A program made the translations under genes and the position numbers. Below, piece after piece: positions 53,037 through 62,791 of a stretch of DNA of 64,000 bases (the stretch's first letter is position 1; every line of letters starts with the position of its first letter). A model generated the notes under the pieces. The model was given only the letters and a program-made list of their open reading frames with translations. It was not told where the DNA came from and did not search any database. This DNA comes from Nisaea sp. (lineage in GTDB: Bacteria > Pseudomonadota > Alphaproteobacteria > Thalassobaculales > Thalassobaculaceae): positions 62,001 to 126,000 of the forward strand of contig NZ_JAEPQA010000007.1 in the NCBI RefSeq assembly GCF_017640745.1, read 5' to 3'.

Positions 53037-53620
53037 GAGCTACACCCGGTTGACGCGTCGCTGCCGCTGAGCGTCGATGCCGCAATTCCCACTATTTTTA
53101 GCGGCGGACGAACGAGATTGCAATAATATCCCGGCGAATCAGACAATTGCAGCATGGTTTTTGAGCGTCACATGAATTTGGCCGTGCCTGCAGGAAATGA
53201 TTGTTCCGAAAATACAAAGTGACTATGTTACGCGAGTGCTGGACCGTTGCGGTCAGCGCGGATTTCCGCCTCAGATACTTCGGAAACGCGGATATGAGGC
53301 TCCCCATTTGGCGCGGGATTGCGCCTTATTCTACACAACGGGACCTGTTCCGACCGTGATCCACACTCGCTCAAATCTGTCCGTTCCTGCTCGGTGCCGC
53401 GCTGCGGCATTGCCGGGTGACGGCGGGCGCGAGGATGACGGACTGGGCCGGACGGTCAGGATCTCGACCACCGAACGGAAACGCGATGCCGGAGCCTCAC
53501 TTGCTCCCCAGCACGTTTCGCCCTCACAGAACATGCCCGCGAACGCGGCGCCGGTATCGATCGGGAGAGTGAATCTCGCGATGCGGCGCGCGACCCGCGT
53601 GGCCCAGGAGTCACCTTTTA
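53037..53620. other. 584-base divergent region between amiC and rne, mostly rne leader
   Basis: The first 150 bases are AT-richer than the surroundings and hold candidate promoter elements. The rest, about 385 bases from the predicted start site to the rne ATG, is probably an untranslated leader; long leaders on rne are known to mediate autoregulation by RNase E. An open frame at 53197-53736 crosses into rne and has no coding look. I see no tRNA, small-RNA terminator or riboswitch motif here. Confidence 0.5.
53201..53229 (+). promoter_or_regulatory. Candidate rne promoter
   Basis: TTGTTC (53201-53206) and TATGTT (53224-53229) are exactly 17 bases apart in an AT-rich patch. This would give a leader of about 385 bases. 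Confidence 0.45.
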
Positions 53621-56212
53621 ATGTCCAAACGCATGTTGATCGATGCCACCCAAGAGGAAGAGACCCGGGTGGTCCTTCTCAGTGGCAATCGTGTCGAAGA
53701 CTTCGACTTCGAGACCGAATCACGCAAGCAGCTTAAGGGAAATATCTATCTCGCCCGGGTCACCCGGGTAGAGCCTTCGCTGCAGGCGGCCTTCGTTGAA
53801 TATGGCGGAAACCGTCACGGTTTCCTGGCCTTCAGCGAAATCCATCCCGACTATTATCGGATCCCGGTCGAGGACCGCGAAGCCCTGCTCGCCGAGGAGC
53901 GGGAAGGCGGTGCGCCTGCCGAGGAGCCTTCCGACGAGTCCGTTGCCGAGGTTCCCGACGTTCCGGTCGACGCCGCCGGCGACGACGATGACGAAGACGC
54001 CCCGCCGGCACCTCCGCCGGAAAGCGTCGGCGGCGACGATACCGACGACGCCGAGGACGAACGCCCGCGGAAGAACCTTTCCCGGCGCTACAAGATCCAG
54101 GAAGTCATCACCCGGCGCCAGATCATGCTGGTGCAGGTCGTAAAGGAGGAGCGCGGCAACAAGGGCGCGGCCCTCACGACCTATCTCTCTCTCGCCGGCC
54201 GCTATTGCGTGCTGATGCCGAACACGGCGCGGGGCGGCGGGGTGTCCCGCAAGATCACCAATGTCGCCGACCGCAAGCGTCTGAAGCAGGTGGTCGAGGG
54301 GCTGGACGTGCCGGAAGGCATGGCGGTCATCGTGCGCACGGCGGGGAGCCAGCGCACCAAGACCGAGATCAAGCGCGACTACGAATATCTGCTCCGGCTC
54401 TGGAGCCAGATCCGCGAGAAGACGCTGACCTCGTCGGCCCCGTGCCTGATCCACGAGGAAGCGAACCTGATCAAGCGCTCGATCCGTGATCTCTATACGA
54501 GCGATATCGGCGAAGTGCTGGTCGAGGGCGAGGACGGCTACCGGATCGCCAAGGATTTCATGCGCACGCTGGTGCCGAGCCATGCCAAGCGGGTGCAGCC
54601 CTACAAGGAACAGACGGTTCCGCTGTTCCACCGCTACCAGATCGAGGGGCAGCTCGACGCGATTCACAATCCGGTCGTGCAGCTGAAGTCCGGCGGTTAT
54701 CTGGTGATGAACCAGACCGAGGCGCTGGTCGCCATCGACGTCAACTCCGGCCGCGCGACGCGCGAGCGCAATATCGAGGAGACGGCGCTCAAGACCAATC
54801 TCGAGGCCGCCGACGAGGTCGCCCGCCAGCTCCGGCTGCGCGATATGGCCGGTCTGGTCGTCATCGACTTCATCGATATGGACGAGTCGCGCAACCAGCA
54901 TGCCGTCGAACGTCGCATGAAAGAGGCGATGAAGAACGACCGGGCGCGCATCCAGCTCGGCCGGATCAGCCATTTCGGCCTGATGGAACTGTCGCGCCAG
55001 CGGCTGCGTCCGAGCGTGTTTGAGGCCTCGACCCAGGTCTGCTCGCAGTGCAGCGGCAGCGGCCGCGTCCGCTCCACCGACTCGACGGCGCTGCATGTCC
55101 TGCGCGCGATCGAGGAAGAGGGCATCAAGCAGAAATCGAACGAGATCGCTGTCTTCGTGCCGTCCGAGGTCGGTTTCTACATCCTGAACAAGAAGCGCGA
55201 CGCACTGGCGGCGATCGAGCTGCGCTACGGTTTCCGGGTCTTCCTCGAGGCCGACGACACTCTGATCCCGCCGGACATGCGGATCGAGCGGATGATCCCG
55301 AAACCGGCCAGCGAAAAGCTCGACCTCGCGGCGCCGATTACGGCTGCGCCGACTTACGATGAGGACGAGGACGAGGTTTCCGAGGAGCGGGACGACGAAC
55401 GCCGTTCCAAGCGTTCCCGCCGCCGCCGCCGCCGTGGCGGCGACAAGCGCGCCGCGGAGCAGCAGGATCAGGGCGACAGTGTCTCCGAGGACGCCGAGAC
55501 CGGCGATGAGGCCGCGGCTGAGGCTGCGGGCGGCGAGAACGCACCCGCAGGCGGCGAGGACGAAGACGGTGCCCGGAAGCGTCGCCGGCGCGGCAAGCGC
55601 GGTGGACGGCGCCGCTCGCGGCGCGGAAATGGCGAGGAAGGTGCAGCGGCGCAGGAAAATGCGGACGACGCCGAGCAGCCGGCCGACCAGGCTGCCGCGT
55701 CGGATGAGGATGTGGGGGGTGAAAGCTCCACGCCTGCCGAGGAACCTGTGACCGCCGAAACGCCGGCGGAAGCTCAGCCCGAAGAGGCGGCTGCCGAAGA
55801 GGCCAAGCCGAAGCGCAAGCCGCGCACCCGGCGCAAGAAGGCAGCCGACGCCGAGGCGGAAGCTCCTGCCACTGAAGAGGCGGTAGCCGACAGTGCGGAA
55901 GCAAAGGAAGAGGCGCCTGCGCCGAAGCCGCGCCGCCGCAGCCGTGCGAAGAAAGCCGAACCCAAGGCCGAACCGGAAACCGCCACGACCGAGCCCGCGG
56001 CTCCGGCCGAGGAGGCTGCACCGGAAGCCGCAGCGGCGGCCGAAAGCGCGCCGCAGCCGGTATCGTCCGGCAGTGCTGCGGACAAGGTCGAGGAACCGGC
56101 TCCGGTCAGCCCCGCCGAAAGTGCTGGCGAGACAGTGGTCAATGTCGACGACAAGCCGACGGGGGACAAACCGCGCCGCGGCGGCTGGTGGAACCGGCTG
56201 ATCCCGTCCTGA
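53621..56212 (+). CDS. rne: Ribonuclease E/G family endoribonuclease
   Basis: The 863-residue enzyme is RNase E, the central mRNA-decay and rRNA-processing nuclease. The S1 domain (from about residue 35) is split by a long acidic insert around 90-150, as in other Alphaproteobacteria. The catalytic aspartates are D373 in VAIDVNSG and D416 in VVIDFIDMDE, 43 residues apart as in E. coli. The zinc-link cysteines are C474 and C477. From about residue 575 the chain is a disordered scaffold alternating acidic and arginine-rich blocks, ending in a conserved-looking GGWWNRLIP. A terminator follows. It diverges from amiC. Confidence 0.95.
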   Translation: MSKRMLIDATQEEETRVVLLSGNRVEDFDFETESRKQLKGNIYLARVTRVEPSLQAAFVEYGGNRHGFLAFSEIHPDYYRIPVEDREALLAEEREGGAPAEEPSDESVAEVPDVPVDAAGDDDDEDAPPAPPPESVGGDDTDDAEDERPRKNLSRRYKIQEVITRRQIMLVQVVKEERGNKGAALTTYLSLAGRYCVLMPNTARGGGVSRKITNVADRKRLKQVVEGLDVPEGMAVIVRTAGSQRTKTEIKRDYEYLLRLWSQIREKTLTSSAPCLIHEEANLIKRSIRDLYTSDIGEVLVEGEDGYRIAKDFMRTLVPSHAKRVQPYKEQTVPLFHRYQIEGQLDAIHNPVVQLKSGGYLVMNQTEALVAIDVNSGRATRERNIEETALKTNLEAADEVARQLRLRDMAGLVVIDFIDMDESRNQHAVERRMKEAMKNDRARIQLGRISHFGLMELSRQRLRPSVFEASTQVCSQCSGSGRVRSTDSTALHVLRAIEEEGIKQKSNEIAVFVPSEVGFYILNKKRDALAAIELRYGFRVFLEADDTLIPPDMRIERMIPKPASEKLDLAAPITAAPTYDEDEDEVSEERDDERRSKRSRRRRRRGGDKRAAEQQDQGDSVSEDAETGDEAAAEAAGGENAPAGGEDEDGARKRRRRGKRGGRRRSRRGNGEEGAAAQENADDAEQPADQAAASDEDVGGESSTPAEEPVTAETPAEAQPEEAAAEEAKPKRKPRTRRKKAADAEAEAPATEEAVADSAEAKEEAPAPKPRRRSRAKKAEPKAEPETATTEPAAPAEEAAPEAAAAAESAPQPVSSGSAADKVEEPAPVSPAESAGETVVNVDDKPTGDKPRRGGWWNRLIPS

Positions 56213-56237
56213 TGGTCCAGGGCTTATTTTGAGAGAG

Positions 56238-56267
56238 CGGGGTGGCGTCAGCCGCCCCGTTTCGTTT
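56238..56267 (+). terminator. Intrinsic terminator after rne
   Basis: CGGGGTGGC and GCCGCCCCG pair (one G-U) around GTCA and are followed by TTTCGTTT. It lies 25 bases after the rne stop and before the end of convergent rsmA. Confidence 0.85.
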
Positions 56268-56273
56268 GAGGCG

Positions 56274-57116
56274 CTACTTACGGGCCACGGCCCGGGCGAG
56301 GGCGCAGAACTGCTCGACGCTCAGGGTTTCCGGCCGCGCCGTCGGATCGATCCCTGCGGCTTCGAGGAACTCGACCCCGCCGAAGCTCTTCAGCGAGGCG
56401 CGCAGCATCTTGCGGCGCTGGGAGAAGGCGGCCGCGGTGATTTTTTCCAGCACGTCCGGATCGGCTTCGGCAAGCGGCTCTGACCGCGGACGGAGCTGGA
56501 TCACCTGAGACGTGACCTTCGGCGGCGGCGTAAAGGCGCGCGGAGGGATGTCGAAAAGCGGGAAGATTTCCACCCGCCAGCGGGCCGCAATACTGAGCCG
56601 GCCGTAATGCTCCGTTCCGGGTGAGGCGGCGATCCGCTCGGCCACTTCCTTCTGGAACATCAGCGTGAAGCTCTCGAACGCCTCGGCTTGCTTCAACCAG
56701 GAAAGCAGCATCGGTGTGCCGACATTGTAAGGCAGGTTCGCGACCACCCGCCGGGGAGCATCCCCGAGACTGGCGAGATCGATGTCGAGGGCGTCCGCCT
56801 CGATGATCTCCAGCCGGCCATCGGCGGCATCAACGAGGTCCTGAATGGCTTCGATCGCCCGGCGGTCGCGTTCGATGGCGATCACCTTTCGGGCGCCTTC
56901 CAGCAGCAGCGCGCGGGTCAGGCCGCCGGGACCCGGTCCGACCTCGATGCAGGTTCCGTTGGCGAGGTTGCCTGCCGACCGGGCGATGCGCCGGGTCAGG
57001 TTCAGATCGAACAGGAAGTTCTGGCCGAGGGATTTCTTGGCCGAGAGCTGGTAGCGGCCGATCACATCGCGCAGCGGCGGCAGAGCCTCGATCGCCTGGA
57101 TCACCGGATCGGTCAT
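56274..57116 (-). CDS. rsmA: 16S rRNA dimethyladenosine transferase
   Basis: The 280-residue KsgA/RsmA enzyme dimethylates two adjacent adenines near the 3' end of 16S rRNA late in 30S assembly. [10 protein letters not shown] near residue 28, [14 protein letters not shown] near 58 (SAM binding) and [10 protein letters not shown] near 126 (the catalytic NLPY motif) are all intact. It is the last gene of the lptF-to-rsmA operon and overlaps pdxA by four bases. Confidence 0.96.
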   Translation of the reverse strand: MTDPVIQAIEALPPLRDVIGRYQLSAKKSLGQNFLFDLNLTRRIARSAGNLANGTCIEVGPGPGGLTRALLLEGARKVIAIERDRRAIEAIQDLVDAADGRLEIIEADALDIDLASLGDAPRRVVANLPYNVGTPMLLSWLKQAEAFESFTLMFQKEVAERIAASPGTEHYGRLSIAARWRVEIFPLFDIPPRAFTPPPKVTSQVIQLRPRSEPLAEADPDVLEKITAAAFSQRRKMLRASLKSFGGVEFLEAAGIDPTARPETLSVEQFCALARAVARK

Positions 57117-58123
57117 GCGCGGGCCCGCGCCTTCGCCATCTCGCCGGCCATGACGAGGGCGGCAATCAGGCTGTCCGCATGGGCCCTGCCGGTTCCGGCG
57201 AGCTCGAGCGCGGTTCCGTGATCCGGCGAAGTCCGAATGAAAGGCAGGCCGAGGGTCACGTTCACACCGCCCCAGAAATTGACCGTCTTGATCGGGATCA
57301 GCGCCTGGTCGTGATACATGCAGATCGCCGCGTCGTAGCTCTTGCGCGCTTCCGCGTGGAACATGGTGTCGGCGGAAAGCGGTCCGACCGCATCGACCCC
57401 CTCGGCGCGGAGCGCGGCAACGGCAGGGGCGACGATATCCCGGTCTTCGGTCCCGATTGTGCCGTCCTCTCCTGCATGCGGGTTGAGGCCGGCGAGGGCG
57501 AGCCGCGGCCGCGCGCAGCCGAAGTCCCGCTTCAGCGCCTCCGCCGTGATCCGCGCCTTTGCGACGATCATCTCCGTCGTCAGCACGTCCGGCACCCGCT
57601 TCAGCGGAATGTGAATGGTGACGGGCACGACCCGAAGCTCCGGGGCGGCCAGCATCATCACGGGCGTGACGTCAGGGCCCGCGAGGGCGGCGAGGAACTC
57701 GGTGTGTCCCGGATAACGGAACCCTGCTTCGTAGAGCACGCTTTTCTGGATCGGCAGAGTGACGACCGCAGAGGCGCTCCCTTCTGCCGTCATTCGGACC
57801 GCGCGTTCGATCGCGTCGATTACCGCAGGGCTGTTTGCCGGATCCAGCCGGCCGGCTTCGGGCGGGACGGCATAGGAAATCGGCAGGACCGGGAGGCCGT
57901 TTTCGAACGCATCGCGGGCCGCTTCGGGGGCGCTGATCTCGATGATCGGGGTATCGATGCCGAGCCGGCTGGCGAGGCCGGTCAGACGGTCAGGTTCTTC
58001 CAACAGGAAGAACGGCGGTAGCCGGTTATGCGCGGTGGCCCAGGCCTTGAGAGCGATCTCGGCTCCCGCTCCGGCTGGTTCTCCCGGCGTCAGGACAAGG
58101 GGCGCGGCGGCGCTGTCGGACAT
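57113..58123 (-). CDS. pdxA: 4-hydroxythreonine-4-phosphate dehydrogenase
   Basis: The 336-residue enzyme oxidises 4-phosphohydroxy-L-threonine in DXP-dependent pyridoxal phosphate synthesis. [14 protein letters not shown] is the N-terminal family opening (here AGAGAE where PGIGPE is commoner). YPGHTEFLA holds a metal histidine, NPHAGEDG and MYHDQALIP supply further ligands, and [15 protein letters not shown] is the C-terminal signature. Its ATG is 12 bases after surA, and it overlaps rsmA. The gene order surA-pdxA-rsmA is ancient and shared with E. coli. Confidence 0.94.
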   Translation of the reverse strand: MSDSAAAPLVLTPGEPAGAGAEIALKAWATAHNRLPPFFLLEEPDRLTGLASRLGIDTPIIEISAPEAARDAFENGLPVLPISYAVPPEAGRLDPANSPAVIDAIERAVRMTAEGSASAVVTLPIQKSVLYEAGFRYPGHTEFLAALAGPDVTPVMMLAAPELRVVPVTIHIPLKRVPDVLTTEMIVAKARITAEALKRDFGCARPRLALAGLNPHAGEDGTIGTEDRDIVAPAVAALRAEGVDAVGPLSADTMFHAEARKSYDAAICMYHDQALIPIKTVNFWGGVNVTLGLPFIRTSPDHGTALELAGTGRAHADSLIAALVMAGEMAKARARA

Positions 58124-58135
58124 CTCTCCAATGCC

Positions 58136-59440
58136 TCAGATGCGCGTGTCTATGAAGGCATCCCGGCGGATATCCCGCAGATAGCGCTGAGCGAAGGTCT
58201 CGAACTTGATCGCGCGCAGCCGCTCGGCAATCTCCTCGCGTCCCGGAAGGTCGCTCTCGGGTTCGACCTTCTTGCAGACCATGATGGTGCTGAACCCGGA
58301 GGGCAGGCGGATGGGTTTTGTCAGTTCGCCCTCGTTCAGGCCGGCCACAGCTTCTTGCAGCTGCTGCGATAGCTCGCCGATCTTGAGGGTGCCCAGGTCG
58401 GTTCCTGCCGGCGAGTTCAGCTCTGATGCGAGAACGTCCATGTCATCGCAGCTCTGCGCCGTTTCCGATACCGCCGTGGCGATGCTTTTCTGGCTGCTTT
58501 CGGCATCCGCTCCGGCATCGGGCGGCACCGGGAGAAAGACCTGCTTCAGGGTGACTTCGGATTTCAGCGGGTCGGGACCGCTGAGGATCTGCCGATCGCT
58601 CAACTGGATGATCTGGTAGCCGAAGATTGTCTTGATCGGATCGCTGATGTCGCCCGGCTGCATCCGGTCGACCAGTTCGGCGACTTCCGGGGTGAGCTGT
58701 TCCTTCGTGGTCCAGCCGATATCTCCGCCGGTCGCCGCCGTCGCTCCCTGGGAAAATTCGCGGGCGATAGCATCGAACTGGGCGCCGGAACGCAATTGCT
58801 GCACCAGCCGCTTCGCGATTTCCTCCTCATCCGCAGCCGGATCGTCCGAGTCGATGACGATTTCCCTCAGACGGTACTGCGGCGCGCCCTTGTTCCGCTC
58901 CAGCCGGTCCAGCGCATCGTCGATCTCGTCGATCGTCACCTCGACCGTGCTCTGGAAGCGGCGGCGGACGAGTTTCGCCCAGGCGATATCGGCGCGGATC
59001 TGACGGATCACGGTTTCCAGCGGGATGCCTTCCTTTTCAAGCTGGCGGTCGAAGCTTCCCGGCTGCATCTTGTTGCGCTGCTCCATGCTCCGCTTCGCCC
59101 GATTGAGGTCGTCATCGGTAACCTCTATCGAGAGCCGTTCGGCTTCCTGGAGTTTCAACTGCTCGTCGATGAGCCCCCTTAGGACCTGCGGCCAGACGCG
59201 CTGATAGGTCTGCTGATTGCGCGGCAGATTCGAGGACAGGACCACCATGCGCACGCGGGCATCCAGATCGCGCACCGTGATGACGTCGTCATTCACGATG
59301 GCCGCGATGCGAAGAGCGTTCTGAGCATCCGCGCGGTGGGGCGTTCCGGCTGTCCAGATCGTCAGGATGCACAGCGCCAAGCCCACCCGCAGCAGGACCG
59401 GGAAGTGCAATTTGATGGAACTCAATCGAGATCTCGCCAT
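58136..59440 (-). CDS. surA: SurA-type periplasmic peptidyl-prolyl isomerase and chaperone
   Basis: The 434-residue protein helps outer-membrane proteins reach and fold in the outer membrane, with LptD a major client. The signal peptide ends near ADA at residue 39. The SurA N-terminal helical domain follows (VNDDVITVRDLDARVRM). The first parvulin domain is clear (YRLREIVID, FSQGATAATGGDIGW); a second, more divergent one lies around residues 285-390. It is encoded 33 bases after its client lptD. Confidence 0.92.
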   Translation of the reverse strand: MARSRLSSIKLHFPVLLRVGLALCILTIWTAGTPHRADAQNALRIAAIVNDDVITVRDLDARVRMVVLSSNLPRNQQTYQRVWPQVLRGLIDEQLKLQEAERLSIEVTDDDLNRAKRSMEQRNKMQPGSFDRQLEKEGIPLETVIRQIRADIAWAKLVRRRFQSTVEVTIDEIDDALDRLERNKGAPQYRLREIVIDSDDPAADEEEIAKRLVQQLRSGAQFDAIAREFSQGATAATGGDIGWTTKEQLTPEVAELVDRMQPGDISDPIKTIFGYQIIQLSDRQILSGPDPLKSEVTLKQVFLPVPPDAGADAESSQKSIATAVSETAQSCDDMDVLASELNSPAGTDLGTLKIGELSQQLQEAVAGLNEGELTKPIRLPSGFSTIMVCKKVEPESDLPGREEIAERLRAIKFETFAQRYLRDIRRDAFIDTRI

Positions 59441-59473
59441 AAGCCTACATATATGCCTTGAAAGCGTAGCCCG

Positions 59474-61693
59474 CTAGTTGCTCGCAAATCCGCCGAGATG
59501 CTTGAAGGCGATCTGCAGCATGACGCGTTGCTCCGGTTCAATGTCGTCATCTTCGAGCTCGCTTCTTTCATAGACGAGACCGAAAGTGAAGCATTCATCG
59601 GAATAGACCAGCCCGGTCGACGCGATCAGCGTGCGGTTCGCATCGTCGGAGAAATCCTGAACGACCCGCCCGTTGACGCTCCAGAACTCGCTCAGATTGA
59701 CGCTTCCCGAGAGATCGAGCTGCTCCCGTTCGAGGAATGATGCTGCACCGGCGATGTTATCCGAATTCGTCTGATCGTCGAGCAGTACATAATCGGCGAT
59801 AAGCGAAAAGCGCGGGTGGAAATAGCGCATCCCGATTTCGCTCCGCCGGGGGGTGAAATCGTCCTTGTCGAGCCGGAAGCGGAAGAGGAAATCGAGGTTG
59901 TCGTTCGGGCTGACGCTCACACGTCCGACATAATCCGATAGATCGTCCTCCAGACCGGATCCTTTCTCGAAGGGACCGTCCCCGTAGAACCGGAAACTCT
60001 GTCCGAACAGCAGGCTGGAGGACCCGCCGCCGTTCCCGTAAACCCCGGTCTTGAAACCGTAGTCGACACGGCTGCCGCTGGTCACCCGGTCACTGCCGGT
60101 GAAGCGGTTCATCCGGAAAAGGTTGGTATCGTCGAACAGGAAGGACTGGCTGTCCTCGTTGGAAATCTCGTCCGGGTTGCCCCAGTCCGGGGCGAGTACC
60201 ACGTTCACGATCGGCTCGACCATCTGGTGGTAGTTCTCACCCGCGCGCGCGAACGGATAGCGCCAGTTCAGACCTAGCTGGGGAAAGACCCGGCCGGTGT
60301 CTCCGTTGTTGCCGCTCTCCAGGCCATCGCTGTGGAAGTAGTCGGTATCGAGCGTTGCGTTGAGTGTATAAATGTCGCCGGCGGGAGCGGTGTAAGGTAG
60401 AGACCAACCGCTTCGGACCGCGATTTTCTTGCTGTCGGCCCCCGTCTGGCGGGTCAGCGACATGACCGACGAGTCGATCTGGAAGCGGCCCCCGGCGCGG
60501 TCCGGCTCTCCGACGAAACTGTACTCCATCAACGGCGCGACCGTCGGGGACTTGTCCCGGGAGTCACCGGGGTTCAGGCCTTGGAACTTCAGGGCTTCGA
60601 CCGAAGCGTAGTTGCGGCTGCGGAAGCCTTCTGTGAAGGCCCGGGTCGTCAGGACTTCCCGGCTGTCGAGACGGTACCGGCGCAAATAGGTCCGTGCGCT
60701 TGCCTGCTCGAAATCCAATCCGCCGCGCCAGGTGCGGTCGAAATCGAACCGGGCTTCGAGGTCGACACTGCCTTCGAAATCCTTGTCGCCGGTTTCGCGG
60801 TCGTTCTCGCGCTGGTCGAGCACGCCGGCGGTTCCCTGAAAGTCTATTTTGCCCTGCGTGAAGTGCTGCCGGTAGCGACCCTTGAGGATACCGCCGTCGG
60901 AGGAATAAACGATCGGCATGACCTCGAGATCGCGGGACTCGTCGATGACCTGGTAATAAGGCTGGCCGTAAATGGCGCCGAGTTCGTCGGAGTATCCGAT
61001 CGTCGGCGCGAGGAAACCGCTGCGCCGGTCGACGGTCGGATCCGGATGGGAAAGGTACGGCGTATAGAGAACCGGAACCCCGAACATCTCCAGCGTCGCA
61101 TCGTTGTAGATGATGTCCCTGGCCTTCTCGTCATGGACGATCTTGCGGGCCTTCAGCTGCCAGAGCGGCGGGCGGTTCGGATCTTCCTTGCAGCTGTCGC
61201 AAGGTGTAAAGACGGCGCGGGACAGGATCTTCCGGTTGTCCTCGGTCCGCAGGCCGCGATTTGCCGCGAGGCGGGAGCCGTCGGTCATGCGCAGGCGGAG
61301 ATTGTCGATGAAACCGGTCTTCAACTCGTTATGGAGCTCGACATAGTCACTGAAGATCACTTCGCCGGTGGGCTCCAGCAGGGAAATGTTTCCGGCGGCG
61401 ATCACGGTATCTTCGCGCTGGTTGTATGTCACGCTGTCGGCAAGCAGCGTGCGTTCGCCCTGGGAGAGTTCGACGGAGCCGCGTGCGGTGATCGTGCCCA
61501 GGGTCTCGTCATGCACCAGTTGGTCCGCGACCATCAGGACCGGCTCGTCGCTGATCCCGCGTTCCTGGGCGTCGGAAGGCTCGGCGGAGGTCAGCAGGCA
61601 GGCAATTCCCGCGGCCAGGGCTATCAGGACTTTCCAGGCGGTCCCCGCTTGCCGGCCTTCTGCCCGCCTCCATGAATTGCGACCTGATTTCAT
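59474..61693 (-). CDS. lptD: LPS-assembly protein LptD
   Basis: The 739-residue outer-membrane protein inserts LPS into the outer leaflet. A signal peptide (to about SDA at residue 42) is followed by the OstA beta-jellyroll (DQLVHDETLGTITARGSVELSQGERTL-like, residues 55-150) and a large beta-barrel. FTPCDSCKEDPNRPPLW near residue 170 carries the conserved cysteine pair and aromatic motif. C-terminal cysteines are fewer than in E. coli, so the disulfide pattern may differ. It follows lptG by three bases and precedes surA. Confidence 0.94.
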   Translation of the reverse strand: MKSGRNSWRRAEGRQAGTAWKVLIALAAGIACLLTSAEPSDAQERGISDEPVLMVADQLVHDETLGTITARGSVELSQGERTLLADSVTYNQREDTVIAAGNISLLEPTGEVIFSDYVELHNELKTGFIDNLRLRMTDGSRLAANRGLRTEDNRKILSRAVFTPCDSCKEDPNRPPLWQLKARKIVHDEKARDIIYNDATLEMFGVPVLYTPYLSHPDPTVDRRSGFLAPTIGYSDELGAIYGQPYYQVIDESRDLEVMPIVYSSDGGILKGRYRQHFTQGKIDFQGTAGVLDQRENDRETGDKDFEGSVDLEARFDFDRTWRGGLDFEQASARTYLRRYRLDSREVLTTRAFTEGFRSRNYASVEALKFQGLNPGDSRDKSPTVAPLMEYSFVGEPDRAGGRFQIDSSVMSLTRQTGADSKKIAVRSGWSLPYTAPAGDIYTLNATLDTDYFHSDGLESGNNGDTGRVFPQLGLNWRYPFARAGENYHQMVEPIVNVVLAPDWGNPDEISNEDSQSFLFDDTNLFRMNRFTGSDRVTSGSRVDYGFKTGVYGNGGGSSSLLFGQSFRFYGDGPFEKGSGLEDDLSDYVGRVSVSPNDNLDFLFRFRLDKDDFTPRRSEIGMRYFHPRFSLIADYVLLDDQTNSDNIAGAASFLEREQLDLSGSVNLSEFWSVNGRVVQDFSDDANRTLIASTGLVYSDECFTFGLVYERSELEDDDIEPEQRVMLQIAFKHLGGFASN

Positions 61694-61696
61694 CTG

Positions 61697-62791
61697 TTAG
61701 CCATCCTCAAGATGCAGCAGGCTGGCACATCCGAGCAGTGCCGTGACGGTCGCCGGTGTCCAGGCGGCGAGTACCTCGGGAATACGGGCCGAAAGGCCAA
61801 GCGCGAAGACGAGGTCGGACGCGAAATAGAGGAAGAAGCCAGAGAACAGTCCGGCGCTGACCCAGACCAGGGTTCCACCGCGCCGTGTGAGCCGGAGGGA
61901 GAAGGTGGCGGCTATCAGAACCATCGCACAGAGCAGCAGCGGCGAGGCCAGCAGAGCGTGCCAGTAAAGCCGGTGCCGAACCGCGGAGAAACCCGCGCTC
62001 TCGAGGATCGCGATGAATTTCGGCAGCTCCCAGAACGACATGGTCTCGGGCGGCGAGAAGCTGTCCTGAATGTTGTCGAGGGTAAGGGCGGTCGGCAAAC
62101 GATAGATCTCGCGGACTTCGGGAATTGCGTTCTTTGTCGTGAGTACGGCGTTCTGCATTTCCCAGAAGCCTGACCGCAACATGGCTTCCTCGGCGTCGAC
62201 GCGGGCTTCGAAGCGGTCCTCGCCGAGGAAGAAGAGGATGGTGAGACCGGAGAGGCTCGCGCCGTCGGCTGCTACACCGGTGGCATGCAGCACGAAGTGA
62301 CCGGTGCTCGTCTGCTCCCGGAGCCAGAGACCGCCGTCGGTCAGGGCGAGGAAATTGCCCTTGTCGCGCAATACGCGGTTTTCCAGCGCCTCGTACTTTG
62401 CCGTCATCACCGAGGCCACCGGATTGAAGACCGCGATCTTGAAGATGCCGATGAGGAAGGCGATGGTGATGGCCGGCAGCAGGAACTGCCAGACAGAGAC
62501 CCCGGCGGCGCGGGCCACCACGAGTTCGTTCGTCCGGGTCATGCGGGTGAAAGCGAGCATGGCGCCGAAGAGGGTCGCGAAAGGCAGGATGGTCTGGCCC
62601 ATCTGTGGTGCCTTCAATGCCGCCATCTGCAGCATCAGGCTGAGCGTCGCGTCTTCCCTGTCGGCACCCCGGCGCAGCAGTTCGATGGAATCGAGCAGGA
62701 ACACGATGGCCATGATCGCGAGGAAAGTGCCGAGCACCCAGAGCAGGAACTGCTTTCCGAAATAGAGCGAGAGGGTTCCGGAAAGCTTCAT
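61697..62791 (-). CDS. lptG: LPS export ABC permease LptG
   Basis: The 364-residue inner-membrane protein pairs with LptF in the LptB2FG extractor that pulls LPS from the inner membrane. The three N-terminal helices (KQFLLWVLGTFLAIMAIVFLLDSIELLRRG onwards), the jellyroll of the periplasmic region (about 120-260) and three C-terminal helices match the YjgP/YjgQ family. TRTNELVVARAAGVS near residue 95 is the coupling-helix region contacting LptB. It starts four bases inside the lptF stop (ATGA). LptB is not in this window. Confidence 0.94.
   Translation of the reverse strand: MKLSGTLSLYFGKQFLLWVLGTFLAIMAIVFLLDSIELLRRGADREDATLSLMLQMAALKAPQMGQTILPFATLFGAMLAFTRMTRTNELVVARAAGVSVWQFLLPAITIAFLIGIFKIAVFNPVASVMTAKYEALENRVLRDKGNFLALTDGGLWLREQTSTGHFVLHATGVAADGASLSGLTILFFLGEDRFEARVDAEEAMLRSGFWEMQNAVLTTKNAIPEVREIYRLPTALTLDNIQDSFSPPETMSFWELPKFIAILESAGFSAVRHRLYWHALLASPLLLCAMVLIAATFSLRLTRRGGTLVWVSAGLFSGFFLYFASDLVFALGLSARIPEVLAAWTPATVTALLGCASLLHLEDG

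Noticed and set aside
53197-53736. A 179-codon frame in the rne leader
   Set aside because: It runs into the rne coding region in another frame, lacks a ribosome site and has no coding character.
55360-56150. Repetitive acidic/arginine-rich sequence in the 3' half of rne as a repeat array or CRISPR
   Set aside because: It is the normal disordered scaffold of RNase E, with no regular repeat-spacer spacing.
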